DNA of 43,378 nt from Bacteroidetes bacterium QH_10_64_37 (GTDB taxonomy: Bacteria; Bacteroidota; Rhodothermia; Rhodothermales; Salinibacteraceae): positions 1 through 43,378 of the forward strand of contig PXSZ01000073.1 in the NCBI GenBank assembly GCA_003023105.1. The letters run 5' to 3'. Shown in pieces: positions 17,999 through 27,543 of this stretch. A program made the translations under genes and the position numbers. The notes beneath the pieces were generated by a model. The model was given only the letters and a program-made list of their open reading frames with translations, searched no databases and had not been told where the DNA came from. The number at the start of each line of letters is the position of its first letter. Within the stretch, counting starts at the first letter, position 1.

Positions 17999-18964
17999 AT
18001 GAGCACGACTCCTTCCCCAACGGCGAAGACTGCAGACGACACGACCGAACGCGGCCCGCGTCCGGCCGAGGACCTCCGTCAACAGGTCTACGACAGCCCG
18101 AAGGAGCAGGCCATCAAGTACGTGCTCGGGGCGTGTGCCCTCATCAGCGTGCTTACGACGCTGGGGATTGCGGCCGTGCTCATCATTGAGTCGATCCCGT
18201 TCTTCCAGGAGGTCGCCCTCAGCGAGTTTTTCGGGGACACGCGCTGGACCCCACAGTTCGCTGAGAAGCACTTTGGCGTCTGGGCGCTGCTGAGCGGGAC
18301 GCTGCTCGTGACCGTGATCTCGGCGGTGGTGGCGCTCCCGGTGGGGCTGGCCAGCGCCGTCTTTATCTCGGAGTACGCCGCCGAGTGGGTCCGCAAAATT
18401 CTGAAGCCGGGCCTAGAGCTGCTGGCCGGCGTGCCGACCGTCGTATACGGCTACTTCGCCCTCACCTTCGTTACCCCGCTCCTGCAATCATTCATCCCGG
18501 GTCTGGGTGTGTACAACGCGCTCAGCGCAGGGATCGTCGTCGGCATCATGATTATTCCAATGGTGGCGTCTCTTAGCGAGGATGCTCTGCGAGCGGTGCC
18601 TGACAGCCTGGGCGGAGCCGCCTACGCCCTCGGGGCCACAAAATACGAAGCCGTAATGCGCGTGAAAGTGCCCGCGGCCTTCGGGGGCATCATGGCGAGC
18701 TTTATCCTGGCCGTGAGCCGCGCCGTCGGCGAGACGATGATCGTCACCCTGGCGGCAGGGGCGACGCCCAAGATGACACTCGACCCCCGAGAGTCGATCC
18801 AGGCGATGACGGCCTTCATCGTGCAGGTGAGCAAAGGAGACACGCCGCAGGGCACCATTGAGTACCAGAGCATCTTTGCAGTAGGACTGGTGCTATTCAT
18901 CATCACCCTCACCATGAACATCGTGGCCAACCGCATCACGCACCGCTTCCAGGAGCAGTACTGA
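17999..18964 (+). CDS. pstC: Phosphate ABC transporter permease PstC
   Basis: A 321-residue inner-membrane permease from ATG 17999. After a 40-residue charged N-terminal stretch there are about six transmembrane segments. The cytoplasmic EAA-type loop ([19 protein letters not shown]) that contacts the ATPase is plain, and the segment [15 protein letters not shown] is typical of the family. The region [19 protein letters not shown] resembles the matching part of PstA. It forms the phosphate channel together with PstA and takes energy from PstB. Its position directly behind pstS and before pstA supports the assignment. Confidence 0.93.
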   Translation: MSTTPSPTAKTADDTTERGPRPAEDLRQQVYDSPKEQAIKYVLGACALISVLTTLGIAAVLIIESIPFFQEVALSEFFGDTRWTPQFAEKHFGVWALLSGTLLVTVISAVVALPVGLASAVFISEYAAEWVRKILKPGLELLAGVPTVVYGYFALTFVTPLLQSFIPGLGVYNALSAGIVVGIMIIPMVASLSEDALRAVPDSLGGAAYALGATKYEAVMRVKVPAAFGGIMASFILAVSRAVGETMIVTLAAGATPKMTLDPRESIQAMTAFIVQVSKGDTPQGTIEYQSIFAVGLVLFIITLTMNIVANRITHRFQEQY

Positions 18965-19058
18965 CGCTCTCACGTAGAAAATGCGCGGGGAGACCTCGGA
19001 GGTCGTTACTTGACCCTGTGCGGAAGGCGACACAAGAGTGAACCCATAACCCGTAACC

Positions 19059-19952
19059 GTGACTATGGAGCCGTTCTCGAACGGGTCGTTCAACCTCCGC
19101 CGCTCGCGCCGCAAGCGTATCGGCCTGATCCTGGCCGGCGTTCTCTTTCTGGCCACGATTTTCGGCATCGTCGTGCTCGTCACGCTCCTCGTGGACGTGG
19201 TGGTGACGGCCCTCCCGTGGCTCGACGCTCAGTTTATCGGAAGCCTTCCCTCCCGAACTCCGGGCGAGGCGGGCATCTGGTCGGCCCTCATTGGGAGCCT
19301 GTGGCTCATGGGGCTCACGGCACTCATCTCGGTGCCGCTGGGCGTGGCCTCGGCCCTGTACCTGGAGGAATACGCCCGGGAAGGGTGGTTCCTGCGCCTC
19401 ATTCAGGTCAACATCGCCAACCTTGCCGGCGTGCCGTCGGTGGTCTACGGCATTCTGGGCCTCGCGCTCTTCGTCCGTTTCGCGGCCTTCGGCAACAGTC
19501 TTCTGGCCGGAGCGCTCACGCTGAGCCTGCTGATCCTCCCCATAATCATCATCAGCACCCAGGAGGCCCTCCGGAGCATCCCCAGTGGCATTCGCGAGAG
19601 CGCCTTTGCCCTTGGGGCCACGCGCTGGCAGGTCATCTACAGCCACGTGCTGCCCATGGCGGCGCCGGGCATCCTGACGGGAGTCATTCTTGCGCTCAGC
19701 CGCGCCATTGGCGAGACCGCCCCCCTCATTCTCGTCGGCGCGCTCACCTTCGTTCCCTTCGTGCCCCGGGGGGCCTTGGATCAGTTTACCGCGCTGCCGA
19801 TTCAGATCTTCAACTGGACGGCCCGACCTCAGGATGAATTTCGGGGGCTCGCGGCCGCCGCCATCGTGGTGCTGATAATTCTCTTGTTCACGATGAACCT
19901 GACGGCCATCCTGCTTCGCAACTACTTCGAAGAGCGCCGTGCCGGTGCGTAA
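19059..19952 (+). CDS. pstA: Phosphate ABC transporter permease PstA
   Basis: A 297-residue permease. GTG 19059 and ATG 19065 are two codons apart and either may be used. Six hydrophobic segments are visible, together with the EAA-like loop [20 protein letters not shown] and the family segment [10 protein letters not shown]. The late segment [17 protein letters not shown] is typical of PstA. It pairs with PstC in the inner membrane. The gap to pstC is 94 bases and the gap to pstB 44, so one transcript is likely. Confidence 0.93.
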   Translation: MTMEPFSNGSFNLRRSRRKRIGLILAGVLFLATIFGIVVLVTLLVDVVVTALPWLDAQFIGSLPSRTPGEAGIWSALIGSLWLMGLTALISVPLGVASALYLEEYAREGWFLRLIQVNIANLAGVPSVVYGILGLALFVRFAAFGNSLLAGALTLSLLILPIIIISTQEALRSIPSGIRESAFALGATRWQVIYSHVLPMAAPGILTGVILALSRAIGETAPLILVGALTFVPFVPRGALDQFTALPIQIFNWTARPQDEFRGLAAAAIVVLIILLFTMNLTAILLRNYFEERRAGA

Positions 19953-19996
19953 CCGCGCCGCCGCCCTCCTTGATCGCACGACCAACTGTGCCTGCT

Positions 19997-20890
19997 ATGC
20001 CTACCGACGAGTCCACCGAAGACACACGCCCCTCACCAGCCTCTGCCGACGAGCCGGCGCCCAACGGCCGCCCCGGACATCCCGAGGGCCCCAGGAACGA
20101 CGCCCCCCCGGCGGACGCGCCTCCGTCGACCGGGCCGACCGTGGACCCGAAGTTGAACATTGACGACCTGCACTTCTGGTACGGCGACAATCACGCCCTG
20201 CAGGGGATCAGCATGGACATCCAGCCCAACCAGGTGACGGCTCTTATCGGTCCCTCGGGCTGCGGCAAGTCGACCCTGCTCCGGTGCCTCAACCGGATGA
20301 ACGAGCTCATCCAGGGCACCACACTCGAAGGCACCGTCCTCGTCGACGGGCAGGACATTTACGCGGAGGAGACCGATCCGGTGATGGTGCGGCGGCGCGT
20401 TGGCATGGTGTTTCAGAAGCCGAATCCCTTTCCCAAAACGATCTACAAGAATGTGGCCTGGGGGGCCAAGATCAACGGCTACACCGGCGATCTCGACACT
20501 CTCGTGGAGCGGTCGCTGCGCCAGGCCGCCCTGTGGGACGAGGTAAAGGACCGTCTCCACAGCAGCGCGCTCGACCTGAGCGGGGGCCAGCAGCAGCGCC
20601 TCTGCATCGCGCGGACGCTCGCCGTGGAGCCCGACGTGGTGCTCATGGACGAGCCGGCGAGTGCTCTCGACCCCATCGCTACCTCGAAGGTGGAGGAGAC
20701 GATCACGGAGCTGAAGAAGGACTACACCATCGTGATCGTCACTCACAACATGCAGCAGGCCTCCCGCATCAGCGACGAAACTGCCTTCCTCTACATGGGC
20801 CGACTCATCGAGATGAACCCAACCGACCAGCTCTTTACCCGCCCCGAGAAGGACCGCACCGAGGCCTACGTGACGGGGCGCTTCGGGTGA
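19997..20890 (+). CDS. pstB: Phosphate ABC transporter ATP-binding protein PstB
   Basis: A 297-residue ATPase from ATG 19997. The first 55 residues are a Pro/Asp/Glu-rich extension not found in most PstB proteins. The ABC domain follows with Walker [10 protein letters not shown], the Q-loop in [11 protein letters not shown], signature LSGGQQQR, Walker [13 protein letters not shown] and the switch histidine in IVTHNMQQ. The PstB-specific NRMNE and PNPFPKTIY segments confirm the substrate. It hydrolyses ATP to drive phosphate uptake through PstC/PstA. phoU follows after 48 bases. Confidence 0.95.
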   Translation: MPTDESTEDTRPSPASADEPAPNGRPGHPEGPRNDAPPADAPPSTGPTVDPKLNIDDLHFWYGDNHALQGISMDIQPNQVTALIGPSGCGKSTLLRCLNRMNELIQGTTLEGTVLVDGQDIYAEETDPVMVRRRVGMVFQKPNPFPKTIYKNVAWGAKINGYTGDLDTLVERSLRQAALWDEVKDRLHSSALDLSGGQQQRLCIARTLAVEPDVVLMDEPASALDPIATSKVEETITELKKDYTIVIVTHNMQQASRISDETAFLYMGRLIEMNPTDQLFTRPEKDRTEAYVTGRFG

Positions 20891-20938
20891 TCCGTAGGTC
20901 GTCTCGTTTCCAGCGTCCTCCACACCGCCTTAGCGGCC

Positions 20939-21664
20939 ATGCCGAATCGTTCGTCGCTCGACCAGGAACTGGCGTCCCTGCGCGGCCTGATCGCCGACAT
21001 GGCCAACCGCGTCGACGAGCAGTTTGCCGACGCAATGAACGCCCTCCTCCAGGGCGACGTGGAGCTTGCGGAGCAGGTCGTGGCCGGAGACGACGCCATC
21101 GACGCCCTGGAGCTGCGCATCGATGAACAATGCGAGCGCATCCTGGCGCTGCACTCACCCGTGGCCGTGGACCTGCGCATGCTCATCATGGCCGTCAAGA
21201 TTAACACCGACTTCGAGCGGATCGGCGATCACTGCCGAAACCTCTCCCGCAACGCCCGCCACCTTGCCGACGCCCCTGGGCTGCTCGCCGAGACGCGGCT
21301 GCCGAAGATGGCTGACATGTCGCGCACCATGTTGCGAGAGGCCGAGATGGCCTTTTTAGAGGAGGATCGGCTAAAGGCGCGCAAGGTGATCGCACGGGAC
21401 CTGCAGGTAAACCGCCTGCACGAAGAGACCTTCGAGACGCTGGTGGGCATGTGCGAGGACGGACACGAGCAGTCCGAGGTTATTGCCCACCTCCTTACCG
21501 TGAGCAAGGCCCTGGAACGCATTTCCGATCACGCCAAAAACGTCGCCCAGAGCGTCGTCTTCATGATCGAGGGGCGGGACCTTCGGCACCGGGAGGTGCA
21601 GGAAGAGGAGAAGCCTCCGCTCGACGAGTCGTCGGCCGGAGAGTCGCTCACCCCGGAGACATAA
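20939..21664 (+). CDS. phoU: Phosphate signalling protein PhoU
   Basis: A 241-residue all-helical protein from ATG 20939. It has the two-fold repeat typical of PhoU: IDALELRIDEQCERI and VNRLHEETFETLVGMCED are the matching metal-binding helices, and ERIGDHCRNLSRN and ERISDHAKNVAQS are the repeated E-R-I-x-D-H-x-x-N motifs. PhoU couples Pst transport activity to the PhoR/PhoB system and limits phosphate overload. The last 30 residues are acidic and disordered. It ends the phosphate block. Confidence 0.93.
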   Translation: MPNRSSLDQELASLRGLIADMANRVDEQFADAMNALLQGDVELAEQVVAGDDAIDALELRIDEQCERILALHSPVAVDLRMLIMAVKINTDFERIGDHCRNLSRNARHLADAPGLLAETRLPKMADMSRTMLREAEMAFLEEDRLKARKVIARDLQVNRLHEETFETLVGMCEDGHEQSEVIAHLLTVSKALERISDHAKNVAQSVVFMIEGRDLRHREVQEEEKPPLDESSAGESLTPET

Positions 21665-21692
21665 TACCGAAGATTCCAGATCGGGGACGAGG

Positions 21693-21893
21693 TCAAGGGC
21701 AAGTCATCCGCACCTCTACGCTCACGACCTTGCTGGGGCTCGTCGTTCCGTCGAGGTCCACCTGTTGGAGCCGGAAGCGGTGCGTGCCCGGATCGAGAGT
21801 GCGCTCCACCGCAAAGCGGCAGGACTGCGCTTCGTTCGTGGTACCGTCCGTCGCCTTGCTCTCGACGAATCCGATTTCCGATCGCCCCTCTCC
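21693..21893 (-). pseudogene. Remnant of a FnIII/T9SS-type surface protein C-terminus
   Basis: The minus strand encodes about 66 residues running to a stop at 21693. They contain EIGFVESKATDGTT followed by LDPGTHRFRLQQVDLDGTT and then SKVVSVEVRM. This is the pattern of the fibronectin-like segment found before the sorting tail of many secreted Bacteroidota/Rhodothermota proteins. No in-frame start or N-terminal part is present: upstream the frame runs through the antisense of ribBA with no plausible coding. It looks like a leftover 3' end of a lost gene. The match is by eye only. Confidence 0.55.
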
Positions 21894-21922
21894 GGTCCGT
21901 CTCGGAGCAGTGGTGCTCCGCT

Positions 21923-23164
<1,242 letters not shown>

Positions 23165-23230
23165 GGCGATGGAAACGCAACCTCTCGCAGTGGCGGGGCG
23201 AGCAGCGGGCGAGAATGCCCGGACGGCTCG

Positions 23231-23566
23231 CTATCCCTCGTCGTTGGCGAGGCTTGCGACGGAATCCTTGTCGAAGCGAAGCCGCGTGCCCTTGCTGTCG
23301 ACCTGGGCCAGGATGCTGTCTTCGTCGATCTTCTGGACGGTGCCGTGGATGCCGCCCACCGTCACAATCTTGTCGCCCTGTTCCAGGTTGTTCACCATCT
23401 CCTGGTGCTCTTCCTCGCGCTTTTGCTGGGGGCGGTAAATGAAGAAGTAGAAGACCCCGATGATGAGCACGAGGGGAAGCAGGAGGCCGACAAGCCCGCC
23501 TCCACCCCCGCCGGATTGACCGGCGAGGAGGATCGGAGCGAGGGCTGAGAGAGGCGAGGAGTGCAT
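23231..23566 (-). CDS. yajC: Preprotein translocase accessory subunit YajC
   Basis: A 111-residue membrane protein from ATG at 23564-23566. A glycine run is followed by one transmembrane helix (LVGLLLPLVLIIGVFYFFI) and the diagnostic cytosolic start YRPQQKREEEHQEM. A short beta domain with GDKIVTVGGIHGTV follows. It associates with SecD/SecF in the Sec holotranslocon. It is 66 bases upstream of ribBA and downstream of the SRP RNA on the same strand, so two protein-export genes lie together. Confidence 0.93.
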   Translation of the reverse strand: MHSSPLSALAPILLAGQSGGGGGGLVGLLLPLVLIIGVFYFFIYRPQQKREEEHQEMVNNLEQGDKIVTVGGIHGTVQKIDEDSILAQVDSKGTRLRFDKDSVASLANDEG

Positions 23567-23731
23567 GGTGGGGGACAGTCGGGAGGTCAACAGTCGGGTG
23601 AAGGGAGCGGCGACGCCGCGACCGCCTGGATCGCCTGCTCCCCATCGCTAAACGCGACGGAGGGCAACCGGTTCGAGCGGACGTCGGCCGCGGTGCGACC
23701 GCGACGGATGCAAACGAACGGTGCAAAAGAA

Positions 23732-23833
23732 AAAGGGCAAGCGACCCGCAGCGCACCGCTGCGACCTCCTACCGCTGCTGCCTTCCGGCCCTGACGGGGT
23801 TCAGAGGGAGCTGGCCGTGCGGGACCGGGCACC
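23732..23833 (-). ncRNA. ffs: 4.5S signal recognition particle RNA (small bacterial type)
   Basis: Read on the minus strand, the sequence contains GTCAGGGCCGGAAGGCAGCA, the universal SRP domain IV core with the GGAA tetraloop and the asymmetric loop. It is followed by GCGGTAGGAGGTCGCAG. The 5' portion (GGTGCCCGGTCCCGCAC) can pair with the 3' portion (GTGCGCTGCGGGTCGC), giving the usual single long hairpin of about 100 bases. A T-rich tail follows at about 23721-23731 read on the minus strand, consistent with termination. Ends are estimated to within about ten bases. Confidence 0.92.
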
Positions 23834-24064
23834 TGAAAATGCCGTCAAGCCCCCTCGATCCAGGGTCTCTCGGAACTCACGCGCACGAACGAAAACGATT
23901 GGTTCCTGCAAGCGGCACCTCAGAGCGAAGCGTGCGTGCACAGGTTTGCCCGATGTCCGCATTGTGATTTCCGAGCGGTCCGACAACTTTTTACAATGAG
24001 ATCTATTTTGTAAAAGGAAGCAACCTCCACCGGGCATTCTCGACCTTGAGATCACGTTGAGACT

Positions 24065-25129
24065 ATGGACGACTTGGTTCAGGACACCGACGAGGCGGGT
24101 CAGGCGGAAGAGTCGCACTCCTTGATCGAGACCGTCACTGCTGCGTTTCGAAAAACCACTGAGGGCCGGGGGGAAAAGACAGAATCGGACCGTCCGTCCG
24201 CGACCGAACCGGTACGGGAGATGCCCTCGGCGCCGACGTGGTCTCCGGCGGAAGTGGTCGAGGAGACGATCACTGCGTTTCGCAAGGCGGCGCGCCGGAC
24301 CGTGAAGCGCCGCGCGGAGAAACGCCGGGACGAAGAGCGCCCCGAGACGCGCTCCACGGAGGAGCCCTCGGGGGACGAGCCGGGCAAGGCGGACGCAGAA
24401 GAAGAGGGCGAGGAACGAGCGGATGAGCCGAAGACCTGCTCGCCCGAGGACCTCGCCCCCGAGTTTCGCAGAGCCCTTTCCGAGAGGGGCCGTGCGGCCG
24501 AGAAGGAGACCTCGTCCGAAGAGACCCCGGCGATGGAAGAGGCGTCGTCCAATCTCCCCCTGCCCGATTCATCGTTTCTCTGGGTCACCGATTCGCCAAC
24601 CGCCCCCTCGGCGGCGATCTCCGTAGAGGACCTGTCGGAGCCCCGTGCTCAGGAGGCGGAAGCCTTTCTCCTGCAGGGCGACGGAACGCAGCCCTACCAG
24701 CTTTTGAAGCGCATCCGGCGCCATCCCGAGGCGACCGTCTATCTGAAGCCAGTCTTCTGGCGACGAGCTCCGGGACAGCAGTCCCCGGTCGCCGCCCACG
24801 TCGACGGAACGTGGACGCCGGACACGGATCGGGACGCCCTCAGCGCGCTCCGGAAGCACGCTACCACGATCAACCGGCGGATCCGTGACCTGGCCGAGAA
24901 GGGAGGCGTGGAAGAGGGGGGCGTGGAGCGCCGGGTGCTTCGGTTTATCGCAACGCGGGACGAGGAGTTTTCCCCGCGCCGAACGGAGGAACCCGGAGTC
25001 GAATTTGTGTACCCGAAGCTGTCGCCCCTCCTCGACGGGCCGTCTCGCCGGGAGGGGTCCCGAGGAGGGGAAGGGGACGAATTGGCGCAAATTCTCTGGA
25101 TGACCGCGCGTCGCATTCGCAAAAAATGA
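24065..25129 (+). CDS. Hypothetical acidic protein with internal repeat
   Basis: A 354-residue protein from ATG 24065 that matches no family I know. The first 180 residues are low-complexity, rich in Glu, Arg, Ser and Pro, and probably disordered. They contain two similar helical stretches, LIETVTAAFRKTTEG (20-34) and VVEETITAFRKAARR (64-78), suggesting an internal duplication. The C-terminal half is more regular, with YQLLKRIRRHPEATVYLKPVFWRR and a helix around ALRKHATTINRRIRDLAEKG, and ends in a basic tail. The composition and long open frame suggest a real gene. There is no signal peptide or membrane segment. It is divergent from the SRP RNA. Confidence 0.65.
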   Translation: MDDLVQDTDEAGQAEESHSLIETVTAAFRKTTEGRGEKTESDRPSATEPVREMPSAPTWSPAEVVEETITAFRKAARRTVKRRAEKRRDEERPETRSTEEPSGDEPGKADAEEEGEERADEPKTCSPEDLAPEFRRALSERGRAAEKETSSEETPAMEEASSNLPLPDSSFLWVTDSPTAPSAAISVEDLSEPRAQEAEAFLLQGDGTQPYQLLKRIRRHPEATVYLKPVFWRRAPGQQSPVAAHVDGTWTPDTDRDALSALRKHATTINRRIRDLAEKGGVEEGGVERRVLRFIATRDEEFSPRRTEEPGVEFVYPKLSPLLDGPSRREGSRGGEGDELAQILWMTARRIRKK

Positions 25130-25217
25130 CGTCGCACCGCAGCTGGGTACTGCAGTGCAGCCGCTTTTGTCCGGGCGGCGGATCTGGAGGATCTCACCGA
25201 GGTCTCATGACCGGTGC

Positions 25218-25844
25218 TCAAGAGTCCCCCCTGGTAAACTCGTGGGTGCGACCGAGCGGAACGCCCCGCTCCAGTTCGTCCTCGATGTCGTCCACGATCG
25301 CCTCAATCTGCCTCCGGACCGCAGTGACGGCCGGGTTGAGAGGATCGACGGCGGTCGTCTCCTCCTGAAGGTCTGCCTCGATCGCCTCGGCCTGCTCGAG
25401 GAGGGCGTGGAGATGAGAAAGCTGCTCCTCGTGGCGCTCGAGCTGCGCCTCGCGGAGAAACTGAACGATCTTGTGGGTGAGGCGGAGGGATGCGTCGAAG
25501 AACTGATCCCGCGTCAGCTCAAGGTCGCTCGCGCTCGTCTCCAGAAACGACTTTGTATCCCGGCTCACCACGTGGGTCTTGCGCACGAGGTCACCGGGTT
25601 GATCACTCGCATTTTCGACAAACCAGCGGCGCGTCTCCTCGTCCTCATCTTCCAGAACGGAGGCGGTGATTTGGGCCGCCATTTCGGCAACCTCCTTCTG
25701 CGTTACGCCCCAGTGCTCGGCCAACGCCTCCTTGGCCTGGAGCGCATCCTCACTGAGCTTAAACTTGGTGTGGACGGATCGCTTTCCCTGGCCGGAAGGG
25801 ACCTCCTGGCCGACGGTGCTTCGATTTTTGACGAACTCCTCCAT
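25218..25844 (-). CDS. Hypothetical protein with two RHH-like repeats and a coiled coil
   Basis: A 208-residue protein from ATG at 25842-25844. Two stretches share the strand-helix-helix rhythm of ribbon-helix-helix DNA-binding units: residues 24-60 (HTKFKLSEDALQAKEALAEH and on) and 89-125 (KTHVVSRDTKSFLETSASDL and on). The second is followed by a long charged helix (130-205, with QLERHEEQLSHLHALLEQAE) that should form a coiled coil. It may be a DNA-binding or partition-like protein, but I do not recognise the family. The fold reading is by eye. No operon partner is evident. Confidence 0.6.
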   Translation of the reverse strand: MEEFVKNRSTVGQEVPSGQGKRSVHTKFKLSEDALQAKEALAEHWGVTQKEVAEMAAQITASVLEDEDEETRRWFVENASDQPGDLVRKTHVVSRDTKSFLETSASDLELTRDQFFDASLRLTHKIVQFLREAQLERHEEQLSHLHALLEQAEAIEADLQEETTAVDPLNPAVTAVRRQIEAIVDDIEDELERGVPLGRTHEFTRGDS

Positions 25845-25882
25845 GGGACCGAACCGCTCACGATGAATTTGACAATTCAGAA

Positions 25883-25990
25883 GCTGTTTGGCGGGCAGAT
25901 TCGAAGGTGAGACACAGCGGGCGAATCCCGACAGCCGTCGGGACGCTCAAACGAGCCCTGTACACGACGGCTGTCGGTACCGGGCGACGT
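25883..25990. repeat. Dispersed intergenic repeat, copy A
   Basis: This copy resembles 39853-39955. Shared blocks in the same order are AGCTGTTTGG, TGAGACACAG, GCTCAAA(C/T)GAG, a CGAC-x-G-x-x-GTCGGT palindrome and TACCGGGCGA. Within this copy CCGACAGCCGTCG (25928-25940) and CGACGGCTGTCGG (25965-25977) form a perfect 13-base inverted repeat with a 24-base gap. The left end overlaps the DNA just upstream of the gene at 25218-25844. It looks like a REP- or MITE-like element. Confidence 0.6.
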
Positions 25991-26226
25991 GCCGACGGTC
26001 CGTTGCGCGAGATCCGCGACGTCGCAACCCGAAGACGTTTCGCCAAACAGCTTCTCAGCGACGAACGTATACTCTATTCCCGATTTAGTCAATACATCCA
26101 TTTCGCCCCAAAAAATAAAATGAGCACAAAGAATTGGGGGTCGATCTGGCTCGGTTGGGACGAGGCAGGAAGCGCCGCTCCCGGGTCAGGGTGCGGGAGT
26201 GGAGAGGACGGCTCTGATCCCGAATG
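25991..26226. other. Intergenic, nothing recognised
   Basis: With the preceding repeat this makes a gene-free stretch of about 380 bases between two divergent-to-tandem minus-strand genes. It contains an AT-rich patch around 26085-26125 and no supported gene. Confidence 0.4.
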
Positions 26227-26505
26227 CTACAACTCCTTTTCGAGGAGGCCCATGATCTCGTCGTAGCTCTCCTGAGCAGCCGTTTCGTCGCCCGATCGAA
26301 GCGCGTCGGTCACGCACGTCTCCAGATGGTTCCGGGTAACGGCCCGCCCCACGGACTTGAGGGCCTGCTGCACCGAGTGGATCTGATCGAGGATGTCGCC
26401 GCAGTAGCGATCTTCCTCCACCATTCGCTTCAGGCCTCGGATCTGGCCTTCGATGCGACTGAGACGGGAGGTAATGTCGTCGCGGTCGGCGTCGCGAACC
26501 GGCAT
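26227..26505 (-). CDS. csoR: CsoR-family copper-sensing repressor
   Basis: A 92-residue helical protein. The family core RIEGQIRGLKRMVEEDRYCG is present. The copper(I) ligands of CsoR are all there: C35, H60 and C64 (from NHLETC), with the second-shell Y34. This C-H-C set favours copper over the formaldehyde (FrmR) or nickel (RcnR) relatives. CsoR leaves DNA when it binds Cu(I), releasing efflux genes. No copper ATPase or chaperone lies next to it, though a SCO copper-binding protein is encoded 2 kb away. A possible operator lies at 26548-26561, 43 bases upstream of its start. Confidence 0.88.
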   Translation of the reverse strand: MPVRDADRDDITSRLSRIEGQIRGLKRMVEEDRYCGDILDQIHSVQQALKSVGRAVTRNHLETCVTDALRSGDETAAQESYDEIMGLLEKEL

Positions 26506-26547
26506 GGGAGGTCACGCTGATGATAAGGGAGGAGGACAGGCTTTGCA

Positions 26548-26561
26548 TAGGGTGCCCCCTA
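26548..26561. promoter_or_regulatory. Candidate CsoR operator
   Basis: TAGGGTGCCCCCTA has perfect TAGGG/CCCTA arms around a four-base centre. It matches the G-tract pseudo-palindrome style bound by CsoR proteins. It lies just upstream of csoR on its promoter side, so autoregulation is likely. This is based on pattern and position only. Confidence 0.45.
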
Positions 26562-26775
26562 CTTCGCCTGGGAACGGTTGTTTCTGGGGAAGAAGGCGAA
26601 GCGGCAGAACGGATCAACGGCGAGCTTGGACTGATTCCGGTAAACCGGCTACCGAGTGAGCGGTAGAGCCTGCTGCCTCTGTGGAAAAATTGCGGAGCCC
26701 CTTTTGGTTCACCGGAGTGGGTCTTTTATTCTATTAGGACCTGCTGCCTTCCACTGCCGACTGTGATTCATTCCC

Positions 26776-27468
26776 ATGCCTGCGCCTGTTAAGATGCCCA
26801 CGATTGCTCCCTCGATCATCGCGTCCGATCCCGGGCGGTTTGCCGCCTGCGCCGACGAAGTCCTCGGGGCCGGCCTCGACTGGCTCCACGTCGACGTGAT
26901 GGACGGGCACTTTGTCCCCAACATCACCATCGGCCCCGACGTGGTGCGGGCCCTCCGGCCCGTGGCCGACGAGCACGACGCCCGGCTCGACGTGCACCTC
27001 ATGATCGAGGAGCCGCAGGCGTACGTCGACGCGTTCGCCGACGCGGGGGCCGACCACCTCACCGTCCACGTCGAAACGTGCCCCCACCTCCACCGCGTCG
27101 CCCAGCGGATCCGGGCCGCCGGCTGTAAGGTGGGCGTTGCCCTCAATCCGGCCACCCCCCTCGGGCACCTCGAAGGCATTTTGCCCTTTGTCGATCTCGT
27201 GCTCGTCATGTCGGTCAACCCAGGCTTCAGTGGACAGAGCTTTATTCCCGAGTCGACGGCGAAGATCCAGCGGGTGCGCCGCCAGCTCAATGCTTTGGGG
27301 TCCAATGCCTACCTGGAGGTGGACGGAGGGGTCACGCCGAGCAATGCCATGGAACTGATTCGGGCCGGGGCCGAGGTCCTGGTGGCCGGCAGTGCCGTGT
27401 TTGGAGGAGACCGATCCGTGGCGCAAAACATCGATGCCCTGCGGAATGCCCTGACGCTCAAGGTGTGA
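26776..27468 (+). CDS. rpe: Ribulose-phosphate 3-epimerase
   Basis: A 230-residue TIM-barrel enzyme from ATG 26776 that interconverts ribulose 5-phosphate and xylulose 5-phosphate in the pentose phosphate pathway. Signature segments are all present: IAPSIIASD, the metal-binding HVDVMDGHFVPNITIGP, the histidine in LDVHLMIE, MSVNPGFSGQSFIP, and the C-terminal EVDGGV plus the phosphate-binding VAGSAVFGG. Length is normal. Its product pathway also feeds the ribulose 5-phosphate used by the ribB enzyme at 21923-23164, but they are not in an operon. An SDR gene follows after 75 bases. Confidence 0.96.
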   Translation: MPAPVKMPTIAPSIIASDPGRFAACADEVLGAGLDWLHVDVMDGHFVPNITIGPDVVRALRPVADEHDARLDVHLMIEEPQAYVDAFADAGADHLTVHVETCPHLHRVAQRIRAAGCKVGVALNPATPLGHLEGILPFVDLVLVMSVNPGFSGQSFIPESTAKIQRVRRQLNALGSNAYLEVDGGVTPSNAMELIRAGAEVLVAGSAVFGGDRSVAQNIDALRNALTLKV

Positions 27469-27543
27469 GCCGGGCGCAACGGCCTCCGGCAGTCGTTGGG
27501 ATATCCGTTCACGGGGATTCGATCACCGAATTCGGCAGGCGCC

